Of a DNA stretch of 35,422 nt, positions 16,103 through 26,064 are shown piece by piece (the stretch's first letter is position 1; each line of letters begins with the position of its first letter). Location of the stretch: assembly GCA_003214855.1 (NCBI GenBank), contig QCLC01000019.1:1-35422 (forward strand), written 5' to 3'. The stretch is from Prochlorococcus sp. AG-412-I05. GTDB lineage: Bacteria > Cyanobacteriota > Cyanobacteriia > PCC-6307 > Cyanobiaceae. Made by a program: the position numbers and the translations under genes. The notes below the pieces were generated by a model. That model was not told where the DNA came from. It saw only the letters and a list, made by a program, of their open reading frames with translations, and did no database searches.

Positions 16103-16450
16103 TCAGCTCTTGGCGGAGGTAACCACGCTCGTGAAACTTTTTGGATCCATGACTGCCAGTTGGGCCAACATTTTCCGATTGATGCGTACGTCGGCTTTTT
16201 TAAGGCCACCAATCAGGCGGCTGTAGCTGACTCCATTGATCCGAGCGGCTGCATTAATGCGAGCAATCCAGAGACGACGAAAATCACGTTTGCGCCGCCG
16301 CCGATCGCGATAGGCATTGCAAAGAGCCTTCATGACCCGCTGATTGGCTGTGCGGAAGAGGCTTCCATTGCTGCCTTGAAAGCCGCGGGCTAGTCGAAGA
16401 ATTTTGTTGCGGCGTTTGCGGGCAACGTTGCCTCTTTTGACGCGGGCCAT
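16103..16450 (-). CDS. rplT: 50S ribosomal protein L20
   Basis: This encodes 115 residues with the unmistakable L20 sequence: [20 protein letters not shown] at the N-terminus, then a highly basic [20 protein letters not shown] segment. L20 binds 23S rRNA early in large-subunit assembly, and in some bacteria it represses its own operon. The length is normal. It follows rpmI by 71 bases in the classic rpmI-rplT order. infC, which precedes them in many bacteria, is not next to them here, so the usual infC-leader form of regulation is not available at this locus. Confidence 0.98.
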   Translation of the reverse strand: MARVKRGNVARKRRNKILRLARGFQGSNGSLFRTANQRVMKALCNAYRDRRRRKRDFRRLWIARINAAARINGVSYSRLIGGLKKADVRINRKMLAQLAVMDPKSFTSVVTSAKS

Positions 16451-16521
16451 GGTTTAAGAAATCAAGAAGGGAATGAAATCAGATCAGAGCTTGTATAAGA
16501 CCTGTTAGTTGAGCTTGGTCT

Positions 16522-16719
16522 TTAGGCGTAAGGGAGCATCAGACGCACATTCTCCGCATCACGTTCATCTACAACGGCTTTGGTGGCGAGATGGCGCTTT
16601 AATTTCGGGCTTTTGTGGTCCAGTAGGTGATTGCGAAATGCACGACGGCGCATGAATTTGCCAGTGACAGTTGCCTTGAACCGCTTGGCAGCAGCTTTGC
16701 GGGTCTTGAGCTTAGGCAT
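16522..16719 (-). CDS. rpmI: 50S ribosomal protein L35
   Basis: This encodes 65 residues from the ATG at 16719. The sequence [20 protein letters not shown], followed by [21 protein letters not shown], is typical L35, and the length is as expected. The longer reading to 16827 only adds an unrelated N-terminus. It is the first gene of the leftward rpmI-rplT pair and is divergent from the SpoIID-like gene, with only 63 bases between them for two promoters. Confidence 0.97.
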
Positions 16720-16782
16720 CTCTGACGGTCTGCGCACAAACGACAACCATACGATCAAGACCTGCCAGAAGCCAAATTTCGC

Positions 16783-18390
16783 ATGATGGGTGTTTGCCGA
16801 GGGGAAGCATTGGCCAAGACTTTTCATCGTTCGCTGATTCGCTCAAAGCAAGTCATGAGTGGCGCCCTTGTCTTGCTTGGTGTGTGCACGGTGGGCTGTG
16901 ACGCCCAAGAGGTGATTCCACCAGTTGGTTCTGTTGGTATGCCTACTCATCAGGCGGTACAAGCTCCGCCGGTTCCTATGTCAGGTAGGTCTTTGTGGGT
17001 GGCTTTGCAGCCTTATTTGGGACAGGGCACGACGTCGAGTCGCTCAGCTCCATCATTACGTTTGATCAGTGCTGGGCATCAGCCCTTATTGCTCAAAGAT
17101 GCGCGCGGTGATGTGCAGCGGGCTCCACTTATCACAATCACCTGGCGGTTGGTAGCTCTCGAGGAGCCCCTCCAGTTGTCACGTCAGGTGGCTGGTCCAT
17201 TCGCCAGTTTCGAGTCGGCGGAGCAGGTTGCATCGCAGTGGCGAGAGCTGGGCGTTGCGGCAGTGGTGGCTCATCCAAGCGAATGGGAAGTGTGGGCGCC
17301 GCAAGGGGTACAACCTCTCCCAGGAGTGGACATTCGTCTTTGGCAGGGCATCGTCTCTACAGCTGTGCAGCCTGTGATTCAGGGGGACAGTGGTGATCGC
17401 AGCTTGGTGGGTCCGATTCAGATTGATGCTCCGGATGGCCTCAGTTGGAAGGGTGGGGTGTATTTGGGGCCGTTTCAACTGCAGGTTGATGCCTACGGAA
17501 GCTGGACTTTGGTGGAACATGTCCCCCTGGAGAGGTATCTGGAAGGAGTGGTGCCCCATGAGATTGGAGCGGGCGCTCCATCAGCAGCATTAGCTGCTCA
17601 GACGGTGTTGGCTAGGACCTGGGCGCTTGCCAATAGCCATCGGTTTGCCCTTGATGGATACCATCTGTGCAGTGACACTCAGTGCCAGGTTTACAGCGAT
17701 CCAAGGCAGGCCAGTTTTGGAGTCCGCCAGGCGATTGTGAGCACTGCTGGCAAGGTGTTGAGTTGGAAGGAGCAACCCATCAATGCTGTGTATCACGCCA
17801 GCAATGGTGGTGTGATGGCCGCTGGTTCTGAAGCCTGGTCCATGCAGTCTGTTCCATACCTAAGGGCTCAGTTGGATGGATCCGTTGGATGGGTAGATCG
17901 TTTCCTTTTGCCACTCACAGAACGAGTTGTCGTGAAGTCATTGCTGGATAATTCCGATGGTGCTTATGGCCAGGGTCATCCCCGTTTTCGTTGGACCCGT
18001 ACTTTGACTGCTGAACAGTTGCAACAAGCTTTGCGTTTGGTGGCGCCTAGCTTGTCAATGCCCCAGCGATTGACTGTTCTTGAACGAGGTCCAAGTGGTC
18101 GGGTCTTGTCTTTGGAGATCCGTGATGACGGCCATCAGCCCCCTGTGGTGCTTCGATTAGACGCTATTCGGCGTCATTTGCGTCAGTTACCAAGCACTCT
18201 CTTCGTGGTTGAGGAAGTTGGTGTCGGAGTTTGGCAGTTTTCTGGCGGTGGTTTTGGCCATGGGGCTGGGCTTTCACAAGCCGGCGCAGTTGATCTGGCC
18301 CGTCGGGGCTGGACAACTGAACAGATCCTTAGTCATTACTACCCAGGAACGACCTATGGACCTTTGCCTGAGATGAAGGATGCCCCTTAG
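16783..18390 (+). CDS. SpoIID/LytB-domain exported protein
   Basis: This encodes 535 residues. An N-terminal hydrophobic segment ([12 protein letters not shown], about 28-39) would export or anchor the protein; the cysteine does not sit in a good lipobox. After a variable 200-residue region comes the SpoIID domain: [20 protein letters not shown] followed by [15 protein letters not shown] with the conserved glutamate. [18 protein letters not shown] segment and a C-terminal [20 protein letters not shown] block with the usual HGxGxSQ pattern complete it. SpoIID proteins in Bacillus cleave peptidoglycan strands lacking stem peptides; cyanobacterial members are unstudied but probably act on the cell wall. 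The ATG at 16783 is used; the ATG at 16855 would leave a very short signal. It is followed closely by the GT2 gene. Confidence 0.88.
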
Positions 18391-18414
18391 AGTCGCTGGA
18401 CTTCGGGTCTATGC

Positions 18415-19746
18415 ATGGCCGCCGCCGCTGTCATTGGGGATCATCGACGCGGCAAGACAGCCCTGTTTTTGATTGCTTGCTGTTGGGCTGGTGCCGCACC
18501 CCACCTTTGGTTGGAAGCAGGTAGAAGTCTTTTGCCTGCAATTACGCTGGCTTTTGTCTTGGGAGGGTATGGCCTGCGCACGGTTTTGCGCGATCGGCAG
18601 CACTCGTCTACCAATGCCAATGAAATAGGGCTTGAGCCCTCTGCTGAGTATGTCTGGCCCAGCGTTGATGTTTTGGTCGCTGCCAGGGATGAGGAAGCTG
18701 TGGTTGATCGGTTGGTGGAACGTCTTGCCGGTCTGAACTACCCCAAGGGCAAGCTCTCGACTTGGATTATTGATGATGGAAGTCAGGACCGAACGCCAGC
18801 TCTACTGGATGAGTTGCAGCAGCAGTTTCCTTCTTTAAATGTGATTCATCGTCCTTCTGGAGCAGGCGGCGGAAAGTCTGGAGCTCTTAATGCAGCACTC
18901 CAGCAGCTTCAGGGGGAATGGCTCTTGATTCTTGATGCTGATGCCCAGTTGCAGGATGACCTGCTCCAGCGTCTGGTGTTATTTGCTCAACAGGGTGGGT
19001 GGTCTGCTGTGCAGTTGCGTAAGGCGGTGATCAACTCTCAGCACAATCTGCTCACCAGGGTTCAGGCGATGGAGATGGCTATGGATGCCTTGATTCAACA
19101 AGGACGTTTAGCGGGGGAAGGCGTGGTAGAGCTGCGTGGAAATGGCCAGTTGATTCAACGCTCCACGCTGGAGGCTTGTGGGGGATTCAATGAAAATACG
19201 GTCACAGATGATCTTGATCTGAGTTTCCGTTTACTTACAGCTGGAGCTTTGGTCGGGATTGTCTGGAACCCTCCAGTGCAGGAGGAGGCAGTTGAGAGCT
19301 TGTCAGCTCTTTGGAGACAACGGCAACGTTGGGCTGAGGGTGGATTGCAACGATTTTTTGACTACTGGCCGGTCTTGATGTCCAGCAAGTTAACCCTGGC
19401 TCAGCGTCGTGATTTGGCTTGTTTTTTCCTCCTTCAATACGCCCTCCCAGTGGTGTCTTTTGCTGATCTGTTCACCACACTCTTTACACGCACTATCCCA
19501 ACCTATTGGCCCCTTTCGATCGTGGCCTTCAGCGTTTCAGGGATGGCTTACTGGCGCGGTTGTAGGAGCATCAGTGATGGGCCTGCTTTGCCATCGCCAA
19601 CCCCTTGGAATCTTGTGGTGGCGATTACTTATTTGTCTCACTGGTTTATGGTCATCCCTTGGGTCACTGTAAAGATGGCACTGTTCCCGAAGAGTTTGGT
19701 GTGGGCCAAGACCAGTCATCATGGCCAACAGCCTGTTCAGGTTTGA
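18415..19746 (+). CDS. Membrane GT2 glycosyltransferase, possible monoglucosyldiacylglycerol synthase
   Basis: This is a 443-residue processive-type family 2 glycosyltransferase. N-terminal hydrophobic segments are followed by the catalytic core: IIDDGSQDRT (DDGS at 120-123), LDADAQ (174-176), the base-containing TDDLD (264-268) and QRQRW (302-306). At least two further membrane segments follow. The D, DxD, D, Q/RxxRW set is that of the cyanobacterial beta-monoglucosyldiacylglycerol synthase (Sll1377, MgdA), which starts galactolipid synthesis, and the length fits. Related enzymes make polysaccharides, so the lipid role is inferred. It follows the SpoIID-like gene by 24 bases and converges on dnaX with only a 4-base gap. 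Confidence 0.85.
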   Translation: MAAAAVIGDHRRGKTALFLIACCWAGAAPHLWLEAGRSLLPAITLAFVLGGYGLRTVLRDRQHSSTNANEIGLEPSAEYVWPSVDVLVAARDEEAVVDRLVERLAGLNYPKGKLSTWIIDDGSQDRTPALLDELQQQFPSLNVIHRPSGAGGGKSGALNAALQQLQGEWLLILDADAQLQDDLLQRLVLFAQQGGWSAVQLRKAVINSQHNLLTRVQAMEMAMDALIQQGRLAGEGVVELRGNGQLIQRSTLEACGGFNENTVTDDLDLSFRLLTAGALVGIVWNPPVQEEAVESLSALWRQRQRWAEGGLQRFFDYWPVLMSSKLTLAQRRDLACFFLLQYALPVVSFADLFTTLFTRTIPTYWPLSIVAFSVSGMAYWRGCRSISDGPALPSPTPWNLVVAITYLSHWFMVIPWVTVKMALFPKSLVWAKTSHHGQQPVQV

Positions 19747-19750
19747 ATGT

Positions 19751-21571
19751 TTAAAGGTCCACGTCCAGCACTTTGCCGTTGAAGAAGTCAGCTAGGCGTT
19801 TTGCTTTGCTGTCGATTGGTTCTAACGAGGAAGTGGGCTGAGTCGTAGGAGAATCTTCCTCTAGAGGCTTGTGCTGGTCTGTGATGGCGGCGCTGGTTGC
19901 AGGATCTGGGGGATTAGCGCTTGTAGATCTGGATTGAACTTGTTGTTGTGGTGATGGTTCAGCAGTGGCAGCGGATGTGTTTGTTGTTGGTGCCGCACCC
20001 GTTTTTTGTGGGATGGGCATTGGTGTGGCACTTCCGCTTTGGCTTTCGAGAACAAGCTGTCTGGAATTTCCCAGGGCTTTTGCTATTGCTTGTTCCAGGA
20101 GGGTTGCACGGCTTTGCACCATTCCCATCCAGTTGCCGGCGACTTGAACCACGGCGCGATGGTCATCAAGGCGTACTAGCTGGGCTTGCTGAGAGAGCAA
20201 CATGCGTGTGGAAGGTAACTCCAAACTGCCAAGTATTTGTTGCCATAACTCCTGCAGATTGCTGTTAGGGGTGCTCTGGGCTGGAGCTGGGGTTGGATCG
20301 GGTTCTGTGTTTGGGGTGATTGCTGAGACTGGATCGTGGGTCGTCGTTGATGCAGAAGGGGATTGTTGGATTTGTGTTGTCGGGGTCAATGCTTTGGCAG
20401 TGATCGCCTGCGCAGCTGGGGTTATTGGTTGAGCTGTCTTTGCTATTGGCACTGCGGTTACAGCTTCACTGGAAGGTGGTTCGGCCAGCAGACCCAGCAG
20501 AAGCACTTCAAGCCAGAGACGGGGTTGAACGCTGTGCCGCAGCTGACTTTCGCTTCCTTTGAGTTGGGCCTGCCATTGCAAAAGCTGATGACGACCTATT
20601 TGGCTGGCTAGGGGCGGCAATTGATTGCGCAATTGTGGAGAAACACTTGTGAGGTCAGGGCGATCGGGTGCGGCAGTCATGAGCACCAAATCTCGCAACA
20701 CCGCTGCCAGCCCTTGCAGAAGAGCACCTGGATCACGGCCTCGATTCAGCAGGTTTCGGCAGGTTTCCAATAAGCAGAGTGGATCGGCTTGGGCCAAGGC
20801 TGCGGCTAGTTTCAGCAGCTCTTGCTCAGGCACAGCTCCCATCAACTCCCATACAGCTTCTGCTTTGATTGGCCCTGGAAGCAGGCTGAGCTGATCAAGC
20901 AGGCTTTCAGCATCTCGAAGCCCTCCCTGGGCTCGCTGGGCTACCACATGCAGTGCTTCGGGCTCAATTGGAATGGCTTCACGAGTGGCGATCATCTCTA
21001 GGTGTTTTTCAAGGGTTTCCAGTGGAATCCGCCTGAAATCAAAACGCTGACAACGGCTGAGGATGGTCGGCAGCACTCGCTGTGGATCGGTCGTTGCTAG
21101 TACGAACACCACTCGTGGCGGTGGCTCTTCAAGGGTCTTCAGTAGGGCATTGAAGGCGGCGGTTGAGAGCATGTGGCATTCGTCCACCACATACACCTTC
21201 CAGCGGGCTTGTACCGGGGCAAAGCGGGAGCGTTCGATCAGTTCACGAATGTTGTCTACGCCGGTGTTGGAGGCGGCGTCGATTTCGATCACGTCTAGTG
21301 CTGTGCCGGCGGCAATGCTTTTGCAGAGCTCACAGTTTCCGCATGGCTCGGGTGTTGGCTGGTCGCAGTTCAAGCAGTTGAGTGATCGGGCCAGGATTCG
21401 AGCACTGGAGGTTTTACCAGTGCCTCGTGGACCGCTGAATAGATAGGCCGGTGCGATCCTGCTGCTGCGCAAGGCATGACTGAGGGTCGCCGCGATCGCG
21501 TCCTGCCCCACCAGGGCATCGAAGCGCTGTGGCCGATATTTGTGATGCAGCGGCTGGTAGGCCTGGCTCAT
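19751..21571 (-). CDS. dnaX: DNA polymerase III subunits gamma/tau
   Basis: This is the 606-residue clamp-loader ATPase. Walker A is GPRGTGKTS at 47-55, a zinc module has cysteines between 66 and 83, and Walker B is VVDECHML (DECH at 130-133). The SRC sensor motif sits in LPTILSRCQRF. After the third domain (to about 350) there is a long Pro/Thr/Gln/Ser-rich linker, a small folded segment near 430-500, another linker, and a conserved-looking end LADFFNGKVLDVDL. The tau-type tail links the clamp loader to the polymerase and helicase. No intein is present and no obvious slippery run for a frameshift was seen. The ATG at 21571 is clear. Confidence 0.96.
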   Translation of the reverse strand: MSQAYQPLHHKYRPQRFDALVGQDAIAATLSHALRSSRIAPAYLFSGPRGTGKTSSARILARSLNCLNCDQPTPEPCGNCELCKSIAAGTALDVIEIDAASNTGVDNIRELIERSRFAPVQARWKVYVVDECHMLSTAAFNALLKTLEEPPPRVVFVLATTDPQRVLPTILSRCQRFDFRRIPLETLEKHLEMIATREAIPIEPEALHVVAQRAQGGLRDAESLLDQLSLLPGPIKAEAVWELMGAVPEQELLKLAAALAQADPLCLLETCRNLLNRGRDPGALLQGLAAVLRDLVLMTAAPDRPDLTSVSPQLRNQLPPLASQIGRHQLLQWQAQLKGSESQLRHSVQPRLWLEVLLLGLLAEPPSSEAVTAVPIAKTAQPITPAAQAITAKALTPTTQIQQSPSASTTTHDPVSAITPNTEPDPTPAPAQSTPNSNLQELWQQILGSLELPSTRMLLSQQAQLVRLDDHRAVVQVAGNWMGMVQSRATLLEQAIAKALGNSRQLVLESQSGSATPMPIPQKTGAAPTTNTSAATAEPSPQQQVQSRSTSANPPDPATSAAITDQHKPLEEDSPTTQPTSSLEPIDSKAKRLADFFNGKVLDVDL

Positions 21572-21594
21572 GCGCTGCTGGCGGGATGTTGAGG

Positions 21595-22275
21595 TTACTC
21601 AGGCTTGGCTTTTGCTTCGTCGAGCAATGCATTGATGCGGGCTTCTAGATCTTCTATTGCTGCTAGTTCATCGGCAAGGGTCTGACCTTTTAACAGCAAA
21701 GAACGGCTGCGGGAGTTGTGGTGATCGATCAAGCTGTTGTCTGGTTCGCCATGAAGCCATCCCTCTGCTTGCTCCAGTGTTGCTTCAAGTTTGTTGAGTA
21801 ATTTCACGCGCAGACTTTTCAGTTGAGCTACTGCTTGCCTTGCACGTTTCCGCGAGGTTTCATCCACCAATCCTCGCCGAAGCAGTAGTGATAATCCTGT
21901 CAGTAGGGCAGCAGGGATGATTTGACCCAGTGCCAGCGCTCCTAGGCTGCTGGTTTGCATCCAGTCCTCGACTTGGTTGCTTCGATGTCGCCCGGTTTTG
22001 CACCAGTTGGCAAAGTGCTCACAATTATTGAAAAGTAGGTTGTAGCGCTGCTCTCCAATGCGACTCATCGCTCGTCTCAGGGTCACGCCTGAGGGAGAGG
22101 CTTGGGTGTGATTCACCACGTTCACAGTTGCACCGCGAGAGAAGTCTTCAAGGGAGCTGCGCAGGATTGACCGACCTTCTAGATAGTGGGCCACGCTGCC
22201 ATCTCCAAGATCAATTCCGTGATGCAAAAAAAGTCCGTGCTGGCGGGGCACCCTTAGGTGGTCAGCTGTCGCCAC
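21595..22275 (-). CDS. LRAT-domain (NlpC/P60-like) protein with a hydrophobic segment and coiled coil
   Basis: This encodes 226 residues from the GTG at 22275, four bases after the clpX stop; an ATG at 22353 would overlap clpX by 74 bases. The N-terminal half has the lecithin retinol acyltransferase fold signature: HHGIDLG with H19, H30 in SVAHYLEG, and the catalytic NCEHFANWC with C85. These form the permuted papain-like triad (known for LRAT, PF04970). A hydrophobic stretch (about 107-133, LGALALGQIIPAALLTGLSL) follows, then a charged coiled coil to the end. Family members are acyltransferases or thiol hydrolases; the substrate here is unknown. It sits between clpX and dnaX and is probably co-transcribed with clpX. 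Confidence 0.82.
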   Translation of the reverse strand: MATADHLRVPRQHGLFLHHGIDLGDGSVAHYLEGRSILRSSLEDFSRGATVNVVNHTQASPSGVTLRRAMSRIGEQRYNLLFNNCEHFANWCKTGRHRSNQVEDWMQTSSLGALALGQIIPAALLTGLSLLLRRGLVDETSRKRARQAVAQLKSLRVKLLNKLEATLEQAEGWLHGEPDNSLIDHHNSRSRSLLLKGQTLADELAAIEDLEARINALLDEAKAKPE

Positions 22276-22279
22276 TGGA

Positions 22280-23638
22280 TCAGGCTGATTCCTTATGCGA
22301 TCGCTCGTCGTTGGCTTGTAGAGGCAGCACCTTGCCGCCGGTATGTTCATCAACCATCGTGCGGGTCACGATGAATTTCTTCACGTTCTTCTTGGAGGGA
22401 AGGTCGTACATCAAATCCAGCATTAACTCTTCGATGATGCCTCGGAGTGCTCGGGCCCCGGTCTTGCGCCGATGTGCTTCCTGGGCGATAGCTTCTACGG
22501 CATCTGATTCAAACTCAAGCTGCACGTTGTCCATGCTCAGCAGGGTGCTGAATTGCTTGATCAGTGCATCACGAGGCTCGGTGAGAATCGATTCGAGTGC
22601 TTGTGAATCAAGTGGTTCAAGCACTGCACTCACGGGAATGCGGCCAATGAATTCAGGGATCAAGCCATAACGCACGAGGTCGTCTGCTTCAAGGTGGTGA
22701 AGCACCTGTGAGGCTTGTAGATCACGATTGGCCCGGCTGCGCCCTCGACCATCGCTGGGCATAAAGCCGATGGCATTACGTCCTAGTCGCCGTTGCACCA
22801 CATCTTCGAGGCCAATGAAGGCACCACCGCAGATGAAGAGGATCTGGCTGGTGTCGATTTGGATGCAGTCTTGATAGGGGTGTTTACGCCCTCCTTGCGG
22901 CGGCACGTTGGCGACCGTGCCTTCGAGCATCTTTAGCAGGGCTTGCTGTACTCCTTCACCGGATACGTCGCGGGTAATGGAGGGGTTTTCACTTTTTCGG
23001 GCGATCTTATCGATCTCATCGACGTAAATGATGCCGCGCTGGGCATGCTCGACGTCCATGTCGGCCTTTTGCAATAGCCGCAGCAAAATGTTTTCGACAT
23101 CCTCGCCCACATAGCCGGCTTCGGTCAGTGTGGTTGCATCAGCAACGGCGAAGGGCACGTCCAGGAGTTCGGCCAGGGTTTGGGCTAAGAGGGTTTTGCC
23201 ACAGCCTGTTGGACCGATGAGCAGGATGTTTGACTTGTGGAGCCTGGTTGCAGAGAGATCGGTTTCGCCTTGGCCGTCACCTTGCCAAGCCAGGCGTTTG
23301 TAGTGGTTATAGACGGCGACTGAAAGGACTTTTTTGGCAGCTTCTTGCCCCACCACTTGCTTATCTAGGAAGGTTTTGATCTCCTGAGGTTTGGGTATGG
23401 TGGTGAGTGTGGGTGCTGGCTTTCCACTTTTATGGGAAGCAGTTGCAGACTTGCGATTGGACTCGCTGCTATGACGTGGGTTGCCTTGGCTATCGACAAG
23501 TTCTTCATCCAGGATCTCGGTGCAGAGATCGATGCATTCGTCGCAGATGTACACACCTGGCCCGGCAATCAATTTGCGTACTTGGTCCTGAGACTTGCCG
23601 CAGAAAGAGCACTTTAGATGGGCGTCGAATTTGGCCAT
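22280..23638 (-). CDS. clpX: ATP-dependent Clp protease ATP-binding subunit ClpX
   Basis: This is a 452-residue AAA+ unfoldase. The N-terminal zinc-binding domain has C10, C13, C32 and C35 (KCSFCGK and ICDECIDLC). After a short linker, Walker A is GPTGCGKT at 142-149. Walker B is in [11 protein letters not shown], and the pore and sensor regions (including [11 protein letters not shown] and [12 protein letters not shown]) follow. ClpX recognises and unfolds substrates and feeds them to ClpP. The gene ends in a TGA four bases before the LRAT-type gene, and clpP lies 88 bases upstream on the same strand. All catalytic motifs are intact. The ATG at 23638 is the start. Confidence 0.98.
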   Translation of the reverse strand: MAKFDAHLKCSFCGKSQDQVRKLIAGPGVYICDECIDLCTEILDEELVDSQGNPRHSSESNRKSATASHKSGKPAPTLTTIPKPQEIKTFLDKQVVGQEAAKKVLSVAVYNHYKRLAWQGDGQGETDLSATRLHKSNILLIGPTGCGKTLLAQTLAELLDVPFAVADATTLTEAGYVGEDVENILLRLLQKADMDVEHAQRGIIYVDEIDKIARKSENPSITRDVSGEGVQQALLKMLEGTVANVPPQGGRKHPYQDCIQIDTSQILFICGGAFIGLEDVVQRRLGRNAIGFMPSDGRGRSRANRDLQASQVLHHLEADDLVRYGLIPEFIGRIPVSAVLEPLDSQALESILTEPRDALIKQFSTLLSMDNVQLEFESDAVEAIAQEAHRRKTGARALRGIIEELMLDLMYDLPSKKNVKKFIVTRTMVDEHTGGKVLPLQANDERSHKESA

Positions 23639-23726
23639 CGGGCTGTGATCACTGCAAACGGGCAGACAGGATCTGACGAATGTTGGCCAGCCTGAACGCT
23701 CAGGATCGTGTCAGATCAGGGTTGCG

Positions 23727-24401
23727 TCACCCTTCCGTAACGATTCCACCGCCTGTGAGGCTATCCACAACCCGATCGATCAGTCCGTATTCAACCGCTT
23801 TTGCTGGAGAAAGGAAGTGGTCGCGGTCAGTGTCTTCAGCGATTTTGTTGAGGGGTTGGCCAGTGTGCTCGGCGAGAAGGTCGTTGAGGGTTTCTTTTAA
23901 GAAGAGGATCTCTTTAGCCTGGATTTCGATATCTACTGCTTGGCCCTGGGCACCACCCAGGGGTTGATGAATCATGATCCGTGCATTGGGTAGTGCCAGT
24001 CGCTTGCCTTTGGCACCTCCGCAGAGAAGGAAAGCCCCCATGCTGGCAGCAAGGCCATAACATATGGTCACGACGTCTGGAGCTACCTGCTGCATGGTGT
24101 CATAGATCGCCAAACCAGCTGTCACTGAACCACCTGGGGAGTTGATATAGATCTGGATGTCCTTTTCGGGATCTTCGGCTTCAAGGAAGAGCATCTGAGC
24201 AACTAGGGCATCTGCCACTTGATCGTCGACACCAGTGCCAAGAAAAATGATTCGCTCACGTAGCAAGCGCGAGTAAATGTCGAATGCGCGTTCGCCTCGG
24301 CCAGACTGTTCCACCACTGTGGGCAGGATCCCTGGTGATGAGACAGGACGAATGCCTTGCCAGAGATTGTGGATGGGGTGGTAGCAGCAGGAATCGATCA
24401 C
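23727..24401 (-). CDS. clpP: ATP-dependent Clp protease proteolytic subunit
   Basis: This is a 224-residue serine protease. The triad is S120 (LAASMG), H145 (MIHQP) and D194 (TDRD); the spacings of 25 and 49 residues match E. coli Clp[10 protein letters not shown] forms the oxyanion region. I start it at the GTG at 24401, giving [16 protein letters not shown], because the only earlier candidate is a TTG at 24437 that adds 12 odd residues. The N-terminus continues through [19 protein letters not shown], close to other cyanobacterial ClpP of this operon. It is the middle gene of tig-clpP-clpX. It forms tetradecamers that degrade substrates delivered by ClpX. Confidence 0.95.
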   Translation of the reverse strand: MIDSCCYHPIHNLWQGIRPVSSPGILPTVVEQSGRGERAFDIYSRLLRERIIFLGTGVDDQVADALVAQMLFLEAEDPEKDIQIYINSPGGSVTAGLAIYDTMQQVAPDVVTICYGLAASMGAFLLCGGAKGKRLALPNARIMIHQPLGGAQGQAVDIEIQAKEILFLKETLNDLLAEHTGQPLNKIAEDTDRDHFLSPAKAVEYGLIDRVVDSLTGGGIVTEG

Positions 24402-24451
24402 TCGCTTGGGCTTGAGGGGAGCACTTCTATCAATCAATCTATTGGTGCCAT

Positions 24452-25891
24452 TCAGGACTTGGTTTGGTCCGAGGCAGGTTTTTCGGTCTTGGCTTTGTTG
24501 GTCTTGGTTTTTGTCGATTGAGTTTTGCTGTCTTTGGATTTTGCAGAGGGCTTACTGGTTTTTGCCTCGCTTTCAAGCACCTTTTCGGTAATGGTGCTGT
24601 TGTCTTCGAGCCAGTCCAGCAATTTGTCTTTGAGCAAGTCGTCGCTAACAGCTTGACGCAACCTTGCCTGGTCAATATCACGTTCGCCAGAAAGCTCGCG
24701 GCTTACTTCCTTGACCTTGGCGCTGATTTCACTCTCTTCTATTTTGAGATCTTCGCTTTCAGCTAGTGCAGTGAGGGCAAGACTGCGACGTAGGCGCTCT
24801 TCGGCTTCTGGGCGTGATGATTCCATCAAGGAACGGACAAGCTCTGGGGTGAACATGGATTTCACGTCCATTCCCTGTTGGGCGAATTGACTGGCAGTTT
24901 GTTCAACAAGGTTGCGTATCTCTTGCTGCACAAGGGTGTTTGGTAGATCTACTTCCAGCTGCTCAGTCAATGCTTCCAGCAGTGCGTCGTGACGATTGCT
25001 GCGATCACGACGCTTTGCGTCTTCCTGAAGACGTTGTTCTAGATCGTTGCGAAGTTCCTCCAGAGTTGCTTTGTCACTGGACTGCTGGGCGAAAGCATCG
25101 TCAAGATCAGGTAACTCGCGGGTTTTGAGCTCTTTGAGATTGATCACAAAGCTGGCTTTACGGCCGCGAGCATCCTCTTTCGAGTAATCGTCTGGGAAGT
25201 GGCAATCAACAGTTTTCTCACTGCCTAAGCTCATACCGATAATCCCTTCCACGAAGCCGGGGATCATCTGTCCATCTTCAAGATCGACATCCATGGACTC
25301 ACTACTGCCGCCTTCGATTGCGCTGCCGTCGTCGTCGTAGGTGCCGCTGAAACTAACCACAGCGATATCGCCGAGTGCTGCTGGGCGACTTTCGACGGGT
25401 ACAAGGGTTGCTAGTTGTTTGCGCGATTGTTCGATTAATTCATCGACCTTGCTGGGATCGAAAGTCACCACTTCTGCTTCGGCTTGGAGCCCTTTGGTGG
25501 CCTTAAGTTTTGGGGTTGGGGTGACGTCTGTCTCAAGAGTGAGGGTCAGTGCCTCGCCGGGCTGAAAGCTTTCCAGAAGAGCGTCAAAGCCGCCACTGAG
25601 TTCGGGTTCGCAAAGTGGCTCGATTGATTCTTGTTCGAGGACTTCACGCCAGACAGCATCAACGAGCGATTCTAAGGCTGTTGCACGGATTCTTACCAGG
25701 CCGATCTGTTGCAGTAGAACGGCACGCGGAACCTTCCCCTTGCGGAAGCCTGGAAGATTGATGGTGCGGCTTAAGCGGGTGACAGCGGCTTCATAGTTGG
25801 CCTGGCAGCGCTCTGCTGGTACCGCTACTTCCAGAGCAAGCCGACTATTGGGTTTCTGCGTGGTTTTGACCTGTAGTGCTGTGGCACTCAT
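24452..25891 (-). CDS. tig: Trigger factor (ribosome-associated chaperone)
   Basis: This encodes 479 residues. The ribosome-binding domain has the signature [19 protein letters not shown] near 47-65. The FKBP-type peptidyl-prolyl isomerase domain follows ([18 protein letters not shown], with the end of the domain at [12 protein letters not shown]). A long helical C-terminal chaperone domain and a Lys/Ser/Thr-rich low-complexity tail ([17 protein letters not shown]) complete it. Trigger factor binds nascent chains at the ribosome exit. The tail beyond about 430 has no equivalent in E. coli, as far as I recall. It is the first gene of the tig-clpP-clpX cluster and is divergent from asd across 173 bases that contain a palindrome. 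Confidence 0.97.
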   Translation of the reverse strand: MSATALQVKTTQKPNSRLALEVAVPAERCQANYEAAVTRLSRTINLPGFRKGKVPRAVLLQQIGLVRIRATALESLVDAVWREVLEQESIEPLCEPELSGGFDALLESFQPGEALTLTLETDVTPTPKLKATKGLQAEAEVVTFDPSKVDELIEQSRKQLATLVPVESRPAALGDIAVVSFSGTYDDDGSAIEGGSSESMDVDLEDGQMIPGFVEGIIGMSLGSEKTVDCHFPDDYSKEDARGRKASFVINLKELKTRELPDLDDAFAQQSSDKATLEELRNDLEQRLQEDAKRRDRSNRHDALLEALTEQLEVDLPNTLVQQEIRNLVEQTASQFAQQGMDVKSMFTPELVRSLMESSRPEAEERLRRSLALTALAESEDLKIEESEISAKVKEVSRELSGERDIDQARLRQAVSDDLLKDKLLDWLEDNSTITEKVLESEAKTSKPSAKSKDSKTQSTKTKTNKAKTEKPASDQTKS

Positions 25892-25997
25892 GGACGGACG
25901 ACTGCGAGCAGAAGACCACCCTAAGAAAGCGCCAGTTCATCTCTCAACACGTATTGTGGTCTCAACGTCTTGCCTGATTGAGGCTGTAGGGCTTTAT

Positions 25998-26033
25998 CCC
26001 AGCTGGGTTCAATTTTTTCTTGAGATCGAACCC
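25998..26033. promoter_or_regulatory. Palindrome and overlapping inverted repeat in the tig/asd intergenic region
   Basis: CCCAGCTGGG at 25998-26007 is a perfect 10-bp palindrome. It shares its right end with an inverted repeat, GGGTTC (26005-26010) and GAACCC (26028-26033), separated by 17 AT-rich bases. The region lies between two divergent starts, where a regulator could act on both. No known cyanobacterial operator is matched. Confidence 0.4.
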
Positions 26034-26064
26034 CTGAACTCAGTCAATAACCTGATCTCACCGC

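Noticed and set aside
16058-16393. 111-codon plus-strand frame
   Set aside because: It is antisense to rplT, whose product is a certain L20.
19751-21571. Possible intein or programmed frameshift in dnaX
   Set aside because: Some cyanobacterial DNA polymerase genes carry inteins, but this dnaX reads through without an insertion, and I saw no slippery run such as AAAAAAG in the linker.
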